A stretch of 64,000 nt of DNA from Armigeres subalbatus (lineage: Eukaryota > Arthropoda > Insecta > Diptera > Culicidae), in assembly GCF_024139115.2 (NCBI RefSeq), contig NC_085140.1, positions 460,071,506 to 460,135,505 of the forward strand, given 5' to 3'. The position numbers and the translations under genes are program-made. Shown one piece after another: positions 22,871-34,270 of the stretch (position 1 is its first letter; each line of letters opens with the position of its first letter). Under the pieces are notes generated by a model, which was not told the DNA's origin, did not search any database, and saw only the letters and a program-made list of their open reading frames with translations.

Positions 22871-25000
22871 TCGACTCTGCTGCTGCTGCCGGTATCTGCT
22901 CAGTATTGCTGCTTTGTCGGGTGTGTAGGGTGGACTGCTGCTGTACTGGCTAGGTTTCGGCTGATGATGGTGGCTTCGATGACTTCATTCCCTGCTAAAA
23001 GGTGTGAGTGCTGTTCAATCGATGATGCGGTTGCTTCGCTTGTCCCGGTCAGAATGAAAGGAAAAAATCGCGTTGCGCTATTTTATGGCTTCTCGGCAGA
23101 CCCAGCGGCTGCTCATTCGCTGGTGTCTGCACCAATCAGAACGTGGCAATGGAATGATGCAAGAATTATGCGGTACCCATATTTATAGGTTCCCTTGATC
23201 TCAATGTTTTTCATTGAAAACAGTTTCATGCCTATTGAAACAAGTTTTTCGGGTCTTATCAAGCATGGACATGAAAGGCATACTTGAAATCTGTCGATTG
23301 AGAGGCTTACCGCAGAAATTCGTCCACTGAGACGAACGCTATTAACGTTTAAAATCTTTCAACACAGTGTAACGCGGTCGATTTGAATATTTTGAAATGA
23401 CACCCGGTATAGTAAAGAGAGACGTAAGTCCTACGTCAAAATGCTGCTGAAAGAGCTTAGGCAAGCCGTTTAGAAAAAAATCAATTTTCCCCGGGAGCAA
23501 GTAACGAGACTTACCACCGAACCACGCTTAGGTGAAACCATTCGTACTGTTCAGTCAGCAAAGATGAGAAACGAATCCGGAAGTGAGTCGATGTGGTTTC
23601 AACCATGAGTAACTGGACACTAGGAACACTGAACATACCGGAGTGCGGAGAAACCAAAATCGACAAAGGAGCGTACGAGTTTTAGAAGGAGACGCTTACA
23701 ATTGATCAAAACAGCAGACGAACAAGCGAAGTTCGGTGCTCCCGAGGTGAATTTCAAAATTCACCACTGTTGTTTTATATTTTCAGTATTCAAAAGCCCA
23801 AATCTGGCGTAATAGTTTTCGTACAGCGTTGAAATTTATGTCGATTGTTTTAGCGTGTTTTGCGCATAGAAAATAGTATTTTGGCCATAACTTTTGTAAA
23901 AGCACATGGTTTCTAGGATGGCCTATTGGTGGCTTTCTTGTATAAACACCTTAAAATCACAACAAATATTGAATACCACGGTGTACACCAGTCAAATGCC
24001 TGAAGAGCGTTTGGCTCCATTTTCTAACGCAATAGCACGGCTAGACGCTAGTTTTGGTTAAAGGATCTATATTCTGTTGCAAAGGAAAATTGATGAGTAT
24101 GCGTCAACTTCAAAGTGAAACCACCGTGGCGAAATTGTGCAACTTTGGAGTCGACGAAGAGATGGAAGTAGTTGTCAGGGTGATTACTAAGGGCGCATAT
24201 GATAGCTGAATTCGAATTTTGGCACACATAGATTGGGTACGACAAAGCACAATGAAAGATATTATTCACCTGGTCTGTGAACGCGAGTTGGAAAAGGCAA
24301 ACGAAGAAGAATTCCAAAGGATCCATAAACGTAGTGATTCAGCCACCGTTGCACTGGTGTTCAAAAACCCTCAAGATTTCCCAGGGCGTAATCAAGCACA
24401 CTTTCACGACAATTGGTGTAGAGAATTTACACGTGGCAGCCGTAGCTTCCGTGGTACAAGAGGCGGGCGAAAAAAAAAAGTTTTACGTCGGACAGAAGTT
24501 CGATTTTTCATTCGGTTTAAGATATTTTCGGGTTAAAACATTCTCGAATTGCTCGGCATAGATTATCAATTGTTCTTGTCACATAAGATACGTATGCGAT
24601 TGCAGGCACAGAAAATCTTTCAATTATTAACTGTGAAAATGCCATTAGAACATTCCTGCTGGAATGAAGAGCCATTTAAGAAAAAGAAAAAGCCTTGCTG
24701 ATTGAAAAAAAATGAGTCTAGTTCAAATAGTTTATTGAAGTTAATTATCAAATGATTGGAGTATTCAAAGCTTGTATACTTTCTACAGTGATGTCGCCTT
24801 TAATTTTAAACATATTTAGTGCCACACTTTGTTTCTTTATCCGACTCGGAGACATCAAATTTTCTCAAAGAATTTATCAGATATTATTTAACTTGTTACT
24901 CGAATTAAAAAAGAGGTTATTATTTATTATAGGAAGCTTCCCACTGGAGGAGTTGCATCAAAGCATCTCCGTGATTAAATTAAAAATAAACTATTTCGTT
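22871..25000. other. Unassigned region with repeat scraps
   Basis: No gene was recognised. An ORF at 22769-23188 is low-complexity and not conserved in appearance. TATTTATAGG near 23169 resembles a TATA element after CCAATCAGA (23133) but no coding start follows. GACGTAAGTCCTACGTCA at 23428 echoes the motif near 1019. A short piece of the 167-bp monomer (AGTATTTTGGCCATAACTTT) lies near 23876. Confidence 0.4.
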
Positions 25001-25037
25001 TCGACGTTTCGGTCTATTTAACATCTTTAAAGATGTT
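25001..25037 (-). ncRNA. Degenerate GACCGAAACGUC hammerhead-like 3' half plus palindrome
   Basis: On the minus strand GACCGAAACGTC matches the 3' half of a hammerhead core (stem II strand, GAAA, short stem III, UC). The 5' half (CUGANGA and GGUC) is not recognisable; in its place is the 18-bp perfect palindrome AACATCTTTAAAGATGTT (25020-25037). It is probably a decayed relative of the motif at 52.2 kb and not functional. Confidence 0.25.
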
Positions 25038-27289
25038 GAATGCATCGAAAATTGGGTATTGAAACGTTTTCAGAACGCCAAAAAAACACTTCGCTTCATA
25101 ATGAAGACTTCACTAAACAGAACGATGAAGGATTTTTGTCTCACTTTTTCTATATTCGCCGCATAGATGTCGATCAGATGAATATGTATAGCTGATAACA
25201 GTTTTTAAAAGTTGTCTAAAAAAATTACCTCATGAAATGTAATATCCAAATTTATCCAATGAGCACCGTATTCCAAAATCCATCCACGAAAGTATAGAGA
25301 TGACACCGGGTTGAGTTTCCCGAATAAACTGATCCATCGTTCCTTCTTCAGATATCGAATAGCTTCTGTTTTGCATACCGAAGTACCACGATTTGAATAC
25401 GCCCGAACGCGAGTTTGAAACATGCGCATTTTGAATTTAAATTTTAAAGAAAGTTCTTGGTTGATTCTGTTGGGTGAGCTTGGAGATGTTACCGAGTAAA
25501 AATTCCAACTGGAACTGAAGGACTAAACAGATTTTTTACCATTCTAACCCCTTCGGAAAATGGAAAACACTCGACCATTGGAAGATATTGGCATAACAGT
25601 CTATCTTTGTCATATGGCGTTTATCCGAGTCGTACTGTTTCACTCACTCCAATTTGGGAGTGCGGCACTGGTACCAACTTTTGAAAATCAAATTTCGCTC
25701 TTCGTAAAAAAGGGTGCTTCACCCCTTTTATATCCGTTACTGACAGTTTAGCATGATAAAAAGTATGTGAAAGCTCGAAAGGGGTAGATATTTTCTTGTG
25801 GAACATGTTGAAGGGGTGGTATTGTTGCATACATATGTCGGCTTTCACGTGACTTCATCAAAACTAACCTCACAGTATTAACATGCCGCAACAAACGCAT
25901 TACTAAAATAAAACGGAGCAATATTGAAAATGTTTTCCCTTCAGCGGGGGAACGTTTCTATGCATTAATGTCGTAATATGCATTATTAGGCTAATGAATT
26001 GCTGATAGCCATCGCGGCAATTTCCCATTTCACACCCAACTATTCTAGGCCCAATCTGAAATTCAGGTACGGCACGCAACCGATAGCTCGTGCCGTGAGT
26101 ACTCAGGTGTGTAATTTGATACCATTTGACACATCGGCGCTTGTTTGTTTTATCCGGAATGAATAGAGGCGCAATGTAGGTACTGCTGCTAGTCGATAGC
26201 CTTTCCCCTTGTCAACGCACATTATGCGGAGTACTAAACGGAACAAAGGTTGTATGATTAAGGGAGGTGTTGATGGGAGGCAAATTTATTCAACATCAGT
26301 CGCGGTAGCGCACGACCGGAAGTTTTTTGACGGGCGCAATTAGCTTAAATTGACCCTCTAATGGATCCGTTTAAGTGAGAATTTGTGTTTGAATGAGAAT
26401 CAATTGAATTATGTTATCATTGTGGGAGTCCTTTATTATAGAATGTGAATATGCTATTGGAAAAAAAAATTTGATAGGAAAATCCATTGGAGTGTTTACG
26501 TTAATTTGACTAATTTTTAAGTAGTATCATGCAAACTAAAACTTCCATGGTACATGGAAATCGTCGAACGCAGTTTGCGTAGAAGTTAATACGTCATCTG
26601 CAAAGTCTATATTTGTACTTCCTTTTACTTCGTTTCAACAACTGGCTCTTGAATTCATCTACACGCTTTCGGTGTATCCCTTCCACATCGACCGAAATTG
26701 TTCAATTAAAAATTATACATGCAAAATTGTTTTGATATTTCTCCCCCATCATCAGCAAGTGTGAATAGAACGATCTTCTCCGTAAGTAGGGAACGGCAAA
26801 TAATAGCCGATAATGAAACGTTTCTAATTTGTATTTCCCGTTTCCCACGGCACGGGCGCAATAATTTTTGAACGACGAGTTCGTCACAGTTGAAGAAAAG
26901 TGAAGTTTCTTTTGGATCGCTTTTGAATGCATGGAGTTATTTTTACCTAACAGTTTAAAAGTTGGAGTTTCAATTTTTATTAAATCATATTTTTGAGAAG
27001 TGAGTTATACAAATGGAGTATTTTGTTCCGTTTTTATCATTTCTGCTGATTGTGAGTTAAATTATTCTAATTTCTGTTACATACATCTACAATTAACCAG
27101 TTGACTTTTAACTTGGTTTGAATGGAAATATCTAATGTAGTTAGACCTGCATCCTACATGACTGTTTTTATAGATGTTTAACAGACATCACCTCAGTTCG
27201 TCTAGCTGAGTCGATTGCTATATAACAATATGGGTCTTCGAGCCTTCTAACAAAAGTTGTACAATCCCCTTTAATTCCACCACTTTATT
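25038..27289. other. Unassigned region without a recognised gene
   Basis: Short ORFs only, none resembling a known protein. No tandem array, TIR pair or LINE fragment was identified by eye. It may be single-copy intergenic or intronic DNA. Confidence 0.4.
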
Positions 27290-27349
27290 GTACCTTTGAC
27301 AGATACGTATTTCGACCTCAACAGTAAGGTCGTCTTCAGTGTCTCGTAC
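27290..27349 (-). ncRNA. Hammerhead-ribozyme-like motif (type I layout)
   Basis: Minus strand, 5' to 3': GUAC, GA, GACA (stem I), CUGAAGA (core, fits CUGANGA), an extra C, GACC (stem II), a 10-base loop, GGUC (stem II), GAAA (core), UACGUAUC (zero-loop stem III ending in the expected UC), then UGUC, AAAG, GUAC (stem I). Stem I pairs 4 bp plus 4 bp, stem II 4 bp. The single departure is the unpaired C between CUGAAGA and stem II. Minimal hammerheads with very short stem III are known from Penelope-like elements; no Penelope RT is seen here. Confidence 0.45.
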
Positions 27350-29004
27350 TTGACTCGACTTACTTTCGTATCAAAAGCTCAGTTTTATAGTGATAGTATG
27401 GCCTTTACCTATACTAAGTATACGAGCAAGGCGAAACCAAGGAAGGCCGTAAAAAAAAATCTATAAATTAAAATTAAAATTAAGCCCATAATGCCCTTGA
27501 GGCTAACGTGAGACCCTAAGCTGCATCCGATAGTTAATGATTCCACCGGCTTCTTCCTCACGGTTGGTGATCTCAATTTGCCTTTCTGCCATTTATTCAA
27601 TTCCAATCCGATTCAAGATTTCCGTCACCCCCTTCGCGGCCTCAGCTCATAACGACGAAACATAGCAGGCGGAATGCACTTTGTTTGTGCATTCTGCACA
27701 GAGATATGTTGCCCGGTGACCGTCTGTCACGTCTCTGTCAACGAGCGGCGACGTCAAGGCGACAGAATAAATCGCTGGCTACTTTGACCGCTGTCGCATC
27801 ATCTCGCTGAGTTTTTTCTTCTTTTAAATAAATATCCATACTAACGCGTTTGTCTGTGGCACAGGGAATTAAATTAAAATATGTTCGCGACAAATAATTA
27901 CATATGAAATGTTTGGAATAAATTTGTATAATTATGCTTGCATACGGTTGCATGGATGTAGAAAAACGATCGTTTGCAACGATACATCTGAACATGGGGA
28001 TGGAAAACGAGTAGCTCGAGCAACTTTGCTCGAGGAGTCGGCGGGTGGAAGGATGCTCCCCCCGCACAGCAGAAGCAGAGATGCAAAGAAAATGATGAGA
28101 AGGCAGAAAACCAGCTCGAAGAGACGGAATGTCGCTTCCCGGAGATCTTGCATGGGGCTGGCTTCGTGCCGTCATCGCATCATATTCATCCAATCGGTGC
28201 CTTTGATGCGCGTCGGATCCATCCATGGCCTTCCGAGATAAACGATTCAGTTATCATGTCAGAATGTCGGCGGCGGTATGCAAAGTGGAATGAAGTAGGC
28301 TGAAAACCAATCTTTGGTCGAATGAATGCATGGGGCGGGGCAATGTTTGGTTTTGAATCTAACCCGAAGCAGGATATGCTCACGAAGTTTTCGTTAATGT
28401 GGAATTATGAATTAGTTATGGGAGTTTTTTTTTATTACTGTTCACGAATTATTCTTTAAGTAAAAAGACAAACAAACAAAGAAGGAACATGCGTGACAAA
28501 TTGGAGTTCGTTGAACACAATGAATTTGAATATAGCATCTAATGAGTTATGTATGAAGATTGCATGGAGGAGATAATTATTATTTTTGAATCGATGTAAA
28601 GATTAATGAACCAAACTTGACGTCTTTATACCGACTGAGGAGTCAAATTTTAAGGCAAAGTGGAATGCACGGATACAAGCAATTATCAATAAGCTTATGT
28701 GAATTATTTATATGTAGCTGGCGCACATGTTTACTGTGTGTCTGGATGGAAACAAATGAATGGTGATTCTGACGCATGAGTCACGAGCTGTATCAAGTAT
28801 ATGAAGAAGGTCTAGAGGTGCTAACTTCTTACTTCAGGTCAATGCAAATCAATTGTTGTCATACTTAACTTTACAGATCGCATTATGTGCTCCCACTTAT
28901 GTGGGCCACCGAATTTTGAATTCAAATCCAAATTGATCGCAGAGTTGGTGAACTTCACCACGCTTCTTTATGAATCTCCTGAATTTGTTTCGCCAGAATA
29001 TTCC
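27350..29004. other. Unassigned region without a recognised gene
   Basis: Overlapping ORFs on both strands around 27740-28380 have no family resemblance. The region is moderately GC-rich near 27700-28360 and looks single-copy within the window. No exon could be defended. Confidence 0.4.
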
Positions 29005-29757
29005 TGGCAGGCTACTTACTTTTTTTACTTATGGATCCTGTACACCTCCGGTGGTGCAAAGGGCCGACTTGAAAGATCTCCATCCTGAGCGTTGCCCGGC
29101 TATCGCTTTAACTTGTTGCCAGGATAGATTTCGGTCGACTTCTTTTATTTCTTTATAGAGGCTTCGCCGCCATGAGCCTCTGGGTCTGCCTCTGCTGCGA
29201 TGTCCCGCTGGGTTCCAGTCTAATGCTTGTTTACAGATTTCGTTTCCGCCCCTACGTAGAGTGTGGCCGACCCAGCCCCACTTCCGATCCCGAATTTCTG
29301 TTGCTATCTGCCTCTGGTGACAACGACGATGAAGCTCGTTGATTGAGATCCAGTTGTGAGGCCACCAGGCCCGAATTATATACAGCAGGCATATGTTGAT
29401 GAACACCTGCAGCCGTTGACTGTTCTCCACTGATACACACCATGTTTCGCTAGCGTATAACAGCACAGATTTCACGTTAGAGTTGAAAATTCGTATTTTG
29501 GTGCGTTCACTTATCTGCCTGTTTTTCCAGATTTTTTTTTAAACTCGCAAAGGCAGCCCTTGCTTTCTTGATCCGTGCGCCTATGTCGATCTTGGTACCG
29601 CCGTCTGACGCCATTTGGCTACCAAGATATTGGAAGCTTTCAACATTATCAACATTCAAGATCGTTAAGCTTACTCTGCATATCAGAGCGCCGTTGCGCG
29701 AGGAGTGCAACGTCATCAGCCAATTCGAAGTCGTTTAGGTGCTCCATGGCAGGCTAC
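29005..29757 (-). mobile_element. 5'-truncated LINE (RTE-like group, family B) with 11-bp target duplication
   Basis: The insert is 29016-29746 on the minus strand, flanked by TGGCAGGCTAC at 29005-29015 and 29747-29757. It encodes the last part of the same ORF as the LINE at 46.4-49.8 kb: FELADDVALL region, FQYLGSQMASDGGTKID, LLYASETWCVSVEN, and the C-terminal GWVGHTLRR...RGRPRGSWRR domain ending CTTGGVQDP. About 40 codons are missing between SKLNDL and NVESF. An A/T-rich (AAGT)-like tail follows at 29016-29030. It is a dead copy. Confidence 0.85.
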
Positions 29758-30022
29758 GCACTGATTAAACCCCTGGCGAATGAAAGTTCGCAATCAAGTA
29801 ATACAGAATCGTTGACGCATTTTGTTGCAGACTTATATTCTTTCAAATTGAAATGCAAGCCAAGTTCCAGTTGGAATGTAGAGCTATTGAAGAAGAAGAA
29901 GAAGACACAGTTTTGTACTGCATGGCTTCGAAGTATGGGATAACATCTCAGCCGTCTTTCAATCTATTTTGGTATCTATCAATCGACGAACTTTTTAAGA
30001 TTTCACCCAACTATTAAAAAAC
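29758..30022. other. Short unassigned spacer between two LINE insertions
   Basis: AT-rich, with one GAAGAAGAAGAAGAAGA run near 29890. No gene is seen. Confidence 0.4.
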
Positions 30023-30227
30023 AATGGATTGAAAGCGCCTTGCTTGCCTAGGATGTGGTGGGGTTTGACAGTGGGCCCTGTTAAACTCCTATAAAAAGCT
30101 GCATGTATCCGCAAGTAGGCCCCACCAAAGCGACCGTGTGCCGCTCAAAGCGCACAAGCCCAAGTCCTGGTGTTAGGTGGGACGCTAAACAGCCCTGACA
30201 CGACGGCCCTCCGACGAGACAGGAGGT

Positions 30228-31530
30228 TTGCGCAGGCCCAATAAGCCGCCTGTAAAACCAACAATTACAAACAATATAAGAGATAATGCGACTCGATATA
30301 ATCGGCAAAGACCTAGGCGACGAATACAGGATCACGATTGGAAGCTTGGAACATGGAACTGCAAGTCGCTAGGTTTCGCAGGTTGCGACAGGATGATCTA
30401 CGATGAATTACATCCCCGCAACTTCGACGTCGTGGCGCTGCAGGAGATTTGCTGGACAGGACAGAAAGTGTGGAAAAGCGGGCATCGAGCGGCTACCTTC
30501 TACCAAAGCTGTGGCACCACCAACGAGCTGGGAACCGGCTTCATAGTGCTGGGTAAGATGCGCCAACGCGTGATTGGGTGGCAGCCAATCAACGCAAGGA
30601 TGTGCAAGCTGAGCATTAAAGGCCGTTTCTTCAACTATAGCATCATCAACGTGCACTGCCCACACGAAGGGAGACCCGACGACGAGAAAGAAGCGTTCTA
30701 CGCACAGCTGGAGCAGACATACGATGGATGCCCACTGCGGGACGTTAAAATCGTCATCGGTGACATGAACGCACAGGTAGGAAGGGAGGAAATGTATAGA
30801 CCGGTCACCGGACCGGATAGTCTGCACACCGTATCGAATGACAACGGCCAACGATGCATAAACTTCGCAGCCTCCCGCGGAATGGTAGTCCGAAGCACCT
30901 TGTTTCCCGCAAAAATATCCACAAGGCCACATGGAGATCACCTAACCAAGAAACGGAAAACCAAATCGACCACGTTCTAATCGACGGTAAATTCTTCTCC
31001 GACATCACGAACGTCCGCACTTACCGCAGTGCGAATATTGAATCGGACCACTACCTCGTTGCAGTATGCCTGCGCTCAAAACTCTCGACGGTGTACAACA
31101 CGCGTCGAAGTCGGACGCCGCGGCTTAATATTGGGCGGCTACAAGACGGTAGACTAGCCCAAGAATACGCGCAGCAGCTGGAAGTGGCACTCCCAACGGA
31201 AGAGCAGCTAGGCGTAGCGTCTCTTGAAGATGGCTGGAGAGATATTCGATCCGCCATTGGTAGCAGCGCAACCGCTGCACTTGGCACGGTGCCCCTGGAT
31301 CAGAGAAACGACTGGTATGACGGCGAATGTGAGGAGTTAGTTGAAGAGAAGAATGCAGCTTGGGCGAGATTGTTGCAGCACCGCGCGAGGGCAAACGAGG
31401 CACGATATAAACAGGCGCGGAACAGACAAAACTCGATTTTCCGGAGAAAAAGCGTCCGCAGGAAGATCGAGACCGTGAAGAGACGGAGCAACTGTACCGC
31501 GCTAATAACACACGAAAGTTCTATGAGAAG
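30228..31530 (+). pseudogene. RTE endonuclease region, frameshifted
   Basis: The APE-type endonuclease domain has LGTWNCKSLGFAG, VVALQEICWTGQ, VIGDMNAQVG and IESDHYLVAV motifs. The frame of 30228-30980 passes to that of 30854-31534 near 30908, where one C is missing relative to the RTE copy at 42.8 kb. A second shift near 31480 leads into the RT segment. The enzyme would nick target DNA to prime reverse transcription. The 5' start is uncertain because the N terminus is not conserved. Confidence 0.8.
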
Positions 31531-33100
31531 TTGAACCGATCACGTAAAGGCCACGTGCCACAGCCTGATATGTGTAAGGACATAAACGGGAACCATCTTA
31601 CGAACGAGCGTGAGGTGATCCAAAGGTGGCGGCAGCACTATGAAGAGCACCTGAATGGCGATGTGGCAGACGAAGATGGCGGTATGGTGATAGACCTGGG
31701 AGAACGCGCGCAGGACATAATTCTACCGGCTCCGGATCTCCAGGAAATCCAGGAGGAGATTGGCCGGCTGAAGAACAACAAAGCCCCTGGGGTTGACCAA
31801 CTACCAGGAGAGCTATTTAAACACGGTGGTGAGGCACTGGCTAGAGCGCTGCACTGGGTCATTACCAAGATTTGGGAGGAGGAAGTGTTGCCGCAGGAGT
31901 GGATGGAAGGTGTCGTGTGTCCCATCTACAAAAAAAGGCGATAAGCTGGATTGTAGCAACTACCGCGCAATCACATTGCTGAACGCCGCCTACAAGGTAC
32001 TCTCCCAAATTTTATGCCGTCGACTAGCACCAATTGCACGAGAGTTCGTGGGGCAGTACCAGGCGGGTTTTATGGGCGAACGCTCCACAACGGACCAGGT
32101 GTTCGCCATTCGCCAGGTACTGCAGAAATGCCGCGAATACAACGTGCCCACACATCATCTATTCATCGACTTCAAAGCCGCATATGATACAATCGATCGG
32201 GACCAGCTATGGCAGCTAATGCACGAACACGGATTTCCGGATAAGCTGACACGGTTGATCAAAGCGACGATGGATCGGGTGATGTGCGTAGTTCGAGTTT
32301 TAGGGGCATTTATGGCACGTAACTTTGAGAAGATGGAGGAAGCCTACATCAGACTGAAGAGGGAAGCCAAGCGGATCGGACTAGTCATCAACACGTCGAA
32401 GACGAAGTACATGATAGGAAGGGGTTCAAGAGAAGACAATGTGAGCCGCCCACCGCGAGTTTGCATCGGTGGTGACGAAATCGAGGTGGTAGAAGAATTC
32501 GTGTACTTGGGCTCACTGGTGACTGCCGAAAATGATACCAGCAGAGAAATTCGGAGACGCATAGTGGCTGGAAATCGTACATACTTTGGACTCCGCAAGA
32601 CGCTCCGATCGAATAGAGTTCGCCGCCGTACCAAACTGACAATCTACAAAACGCTCATTAGACCGGTAGTCCTCTACGGACACGAGACCTGGACGATGCT
32701 CGTGGAGGACCAACGCGCACTTGGAGATTTCGAAAGGAAAGTGCTGCGTACCATCTATGGTGGGGTGCAGATGACGGACGGTACGTGGAGGAGGCGAATG
32801 AACCACGAGTTGCATCAGCTGTTGGGAGAACCATCCATCGTTCACACCGCGAAAATCGGACGACTGCGGTGGGCCGGGCACGTAGCCAGAATGTCGGACA
32901 GTAACCCGGTGAAAATGGTTCTCGACAACGATCCGACGGGCACAAGAAGGCGAGGTGCGCAGCGGGCAAGGTGGATCGATCAGGTGGAAGATGACTTGCG
33001 GACCCTTCGTAGACTGCGTGGTTGGCGACGTGTAGCCATGGACCGAGCCGAATGGAGAAGACTCTTATATACCGCACAGGCCACTTCGGCCTTAGTCTGA
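31531..33100 (+). pseudogene. RTE reverse transcriptase lacking its catalytic core
   Basis: RT motifs 1-3 are visible: NNKAPGVDQLPGELFK, NYRAITLLNAAYKVLSQ, YQAGFMGERSTTDQ and FIDFKAAYDTIDR. An extra A in an A-run near 31930 shifts the frame. At about 32297 the sequence jumps from ATMDRVMCVVRV to MARNFEKMEEAY. By comparison with the fragment at 53.1-53.4 kb, the missing piece held RQGDGL and GFADDIDI, so both catalytic aspartates are gone. The C-terminal VLYGHETW and RLRWAGHVARM segments remain. The stop follows ATSALV. Confidence 0.85.
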
Positions 33101-33132
33101 ATAAATGAATGAATAAATGGATTGAAAGCGCC

Positions 33133-34040
33133 AATCTATTGGAAAATTGAAATTCGCCAAGCACTGTTGGTATTTTGGTAAACCAATTAATCCCGTTCGT
33201 GCATCGCAAGCACAGACATCAAAATCATGCAACTTACGGGCTGGGCTCTATTCCTCAGTTCAATCGAGATTTCAGGGAGAGCGGACACGAGGGCCGTATA
33301 TAAAGTTGAATAAATCTGGTCACGCATACCGTAAGTAGATCGGGAACATGAAATAAATGTGAATTGAAATTATGCATCAATGAACAGCTGAGCAATACGT
33401 CTGCAAGACAGTACAATGGCTCAATCATTTCTGAACAATCCACATAATAGAAGGACGAACATTCGACACACAGCTTGAAGAAAAGACGGACACATCAGGT
33501 AATCATATAGTACACGCTAAAACTGAATTAGTTAAATTAAGAAATACAAAAATTGACAGAGCTAAACAGGAAGGTGAAGTGAGAAAGGAAGCCTAGGAAA
33601 ATAAACTTAAAATTGTAAGTAAAGCATAAAGTAACGGATAAGATTTGTAAGACAAACAACTAAATTAAAAACTTTGATTAAACTTTACAGTTTGATCATC
33701 CTTTGGGTAGATTACCAAAAATGGTTTCATTTCTATCCGACCGTCCGAAAAGTTCCTATCTGCATCTCACTGAACATATATGATTCTCATCGCGAAACAA
33801 AGAATTACAGCACCAATTTCGTCGCTTCTTTTTGTCAACATGCGTGCTCACTGCTGAAAAAATCACAAAAATAAGAAATAAAAGAACATCGGAGCCATGA
33901 GATGAAATCCATTGGTGTGAATTATGTAATTGATTTGAAAGCATCAAAGTAGGCTTGACATGAACAACAACGGAGAGCCACCAAAATATCAATCGAAGCA
34001 ATCGTGGTACTTTGCCATCAGCTCAAAGGCACGTGGTCAT
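33133..34040. other. Unassigned sequence with a TATA-like motif
   Basis: GTATATAAAG at 33296 lies downstream of a moderately GC-rich stretch, and GGTAATCATA (33499) to TTTACAG (33685) could be read as an intron. No coding exon follows, so this is not called a gene. It could be the start of an LTR or an untranslated exon. Confidence 0.3.
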
Positions 34041-34270
34041 CAGCTCGGTGGCATCCCTATCTCACACAATAGGGCACTGCACGCAGCCACCTGGCACGAC
34101 GCCATGTTTCTGTAGCCAACATCTCAGTGTAAAATTCATGATGGTATGTGTTTTGTTTACAAACATCACATTTGATTCCCATTAGGATACAGAACTGTCA
34201 GTGGGATACGGTCGCGCAATGTTGGCTGCAAAACAAACCTATTGTGTGAGATAGGGATGCCACCGGGCTG
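34041..34270. mobile_element. 230-bp MITE with 33-bp TIRs
   Basis: TIRs at 34041-34073 and 34238-34270 start CAGCYCGGTGGCATCCC and differ at one base. There is no ORF. No clear target duplication is seen, and the right end abuts the next inverted-repeat unit. Confidence 0.8.

Larger units (their letters stand above)
30023..33132 (+). mobile_element. JAM1-like RTE retrotransposon with 17-bp target duplication
   Basis: The element is 30040-33115. Identical flanks AATGGATTGAAAGCGCC occur at 30023-30039 and 33116-33132. It has a 5' UTR starting TTGCTTGCCTAGG, one long broken ORF with APE endonuclease then RT, and a short tandem tail of GAATAAAT-type units (33098-33115). The clade call rests on the endonuclease motifs (LGTWNCKSL, VVALQEICW) and the overall layout. 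The target duplication is complete, so this was one retrotransposition event followed by decay. Confidence 0.8.

Noticed and set aside
23130..23180. CCAAT plus TATTTATA as a gene promoter
   Set aside because: No coding sequence follows on the plus strand; motifs this short are expected by chance in AT-rich DNA.
33290..33690. TATA box, untranslated exon and intron of a host gene
   Set aside because: No coding exon could be attached downstream; splice-like signals alone are too weak.
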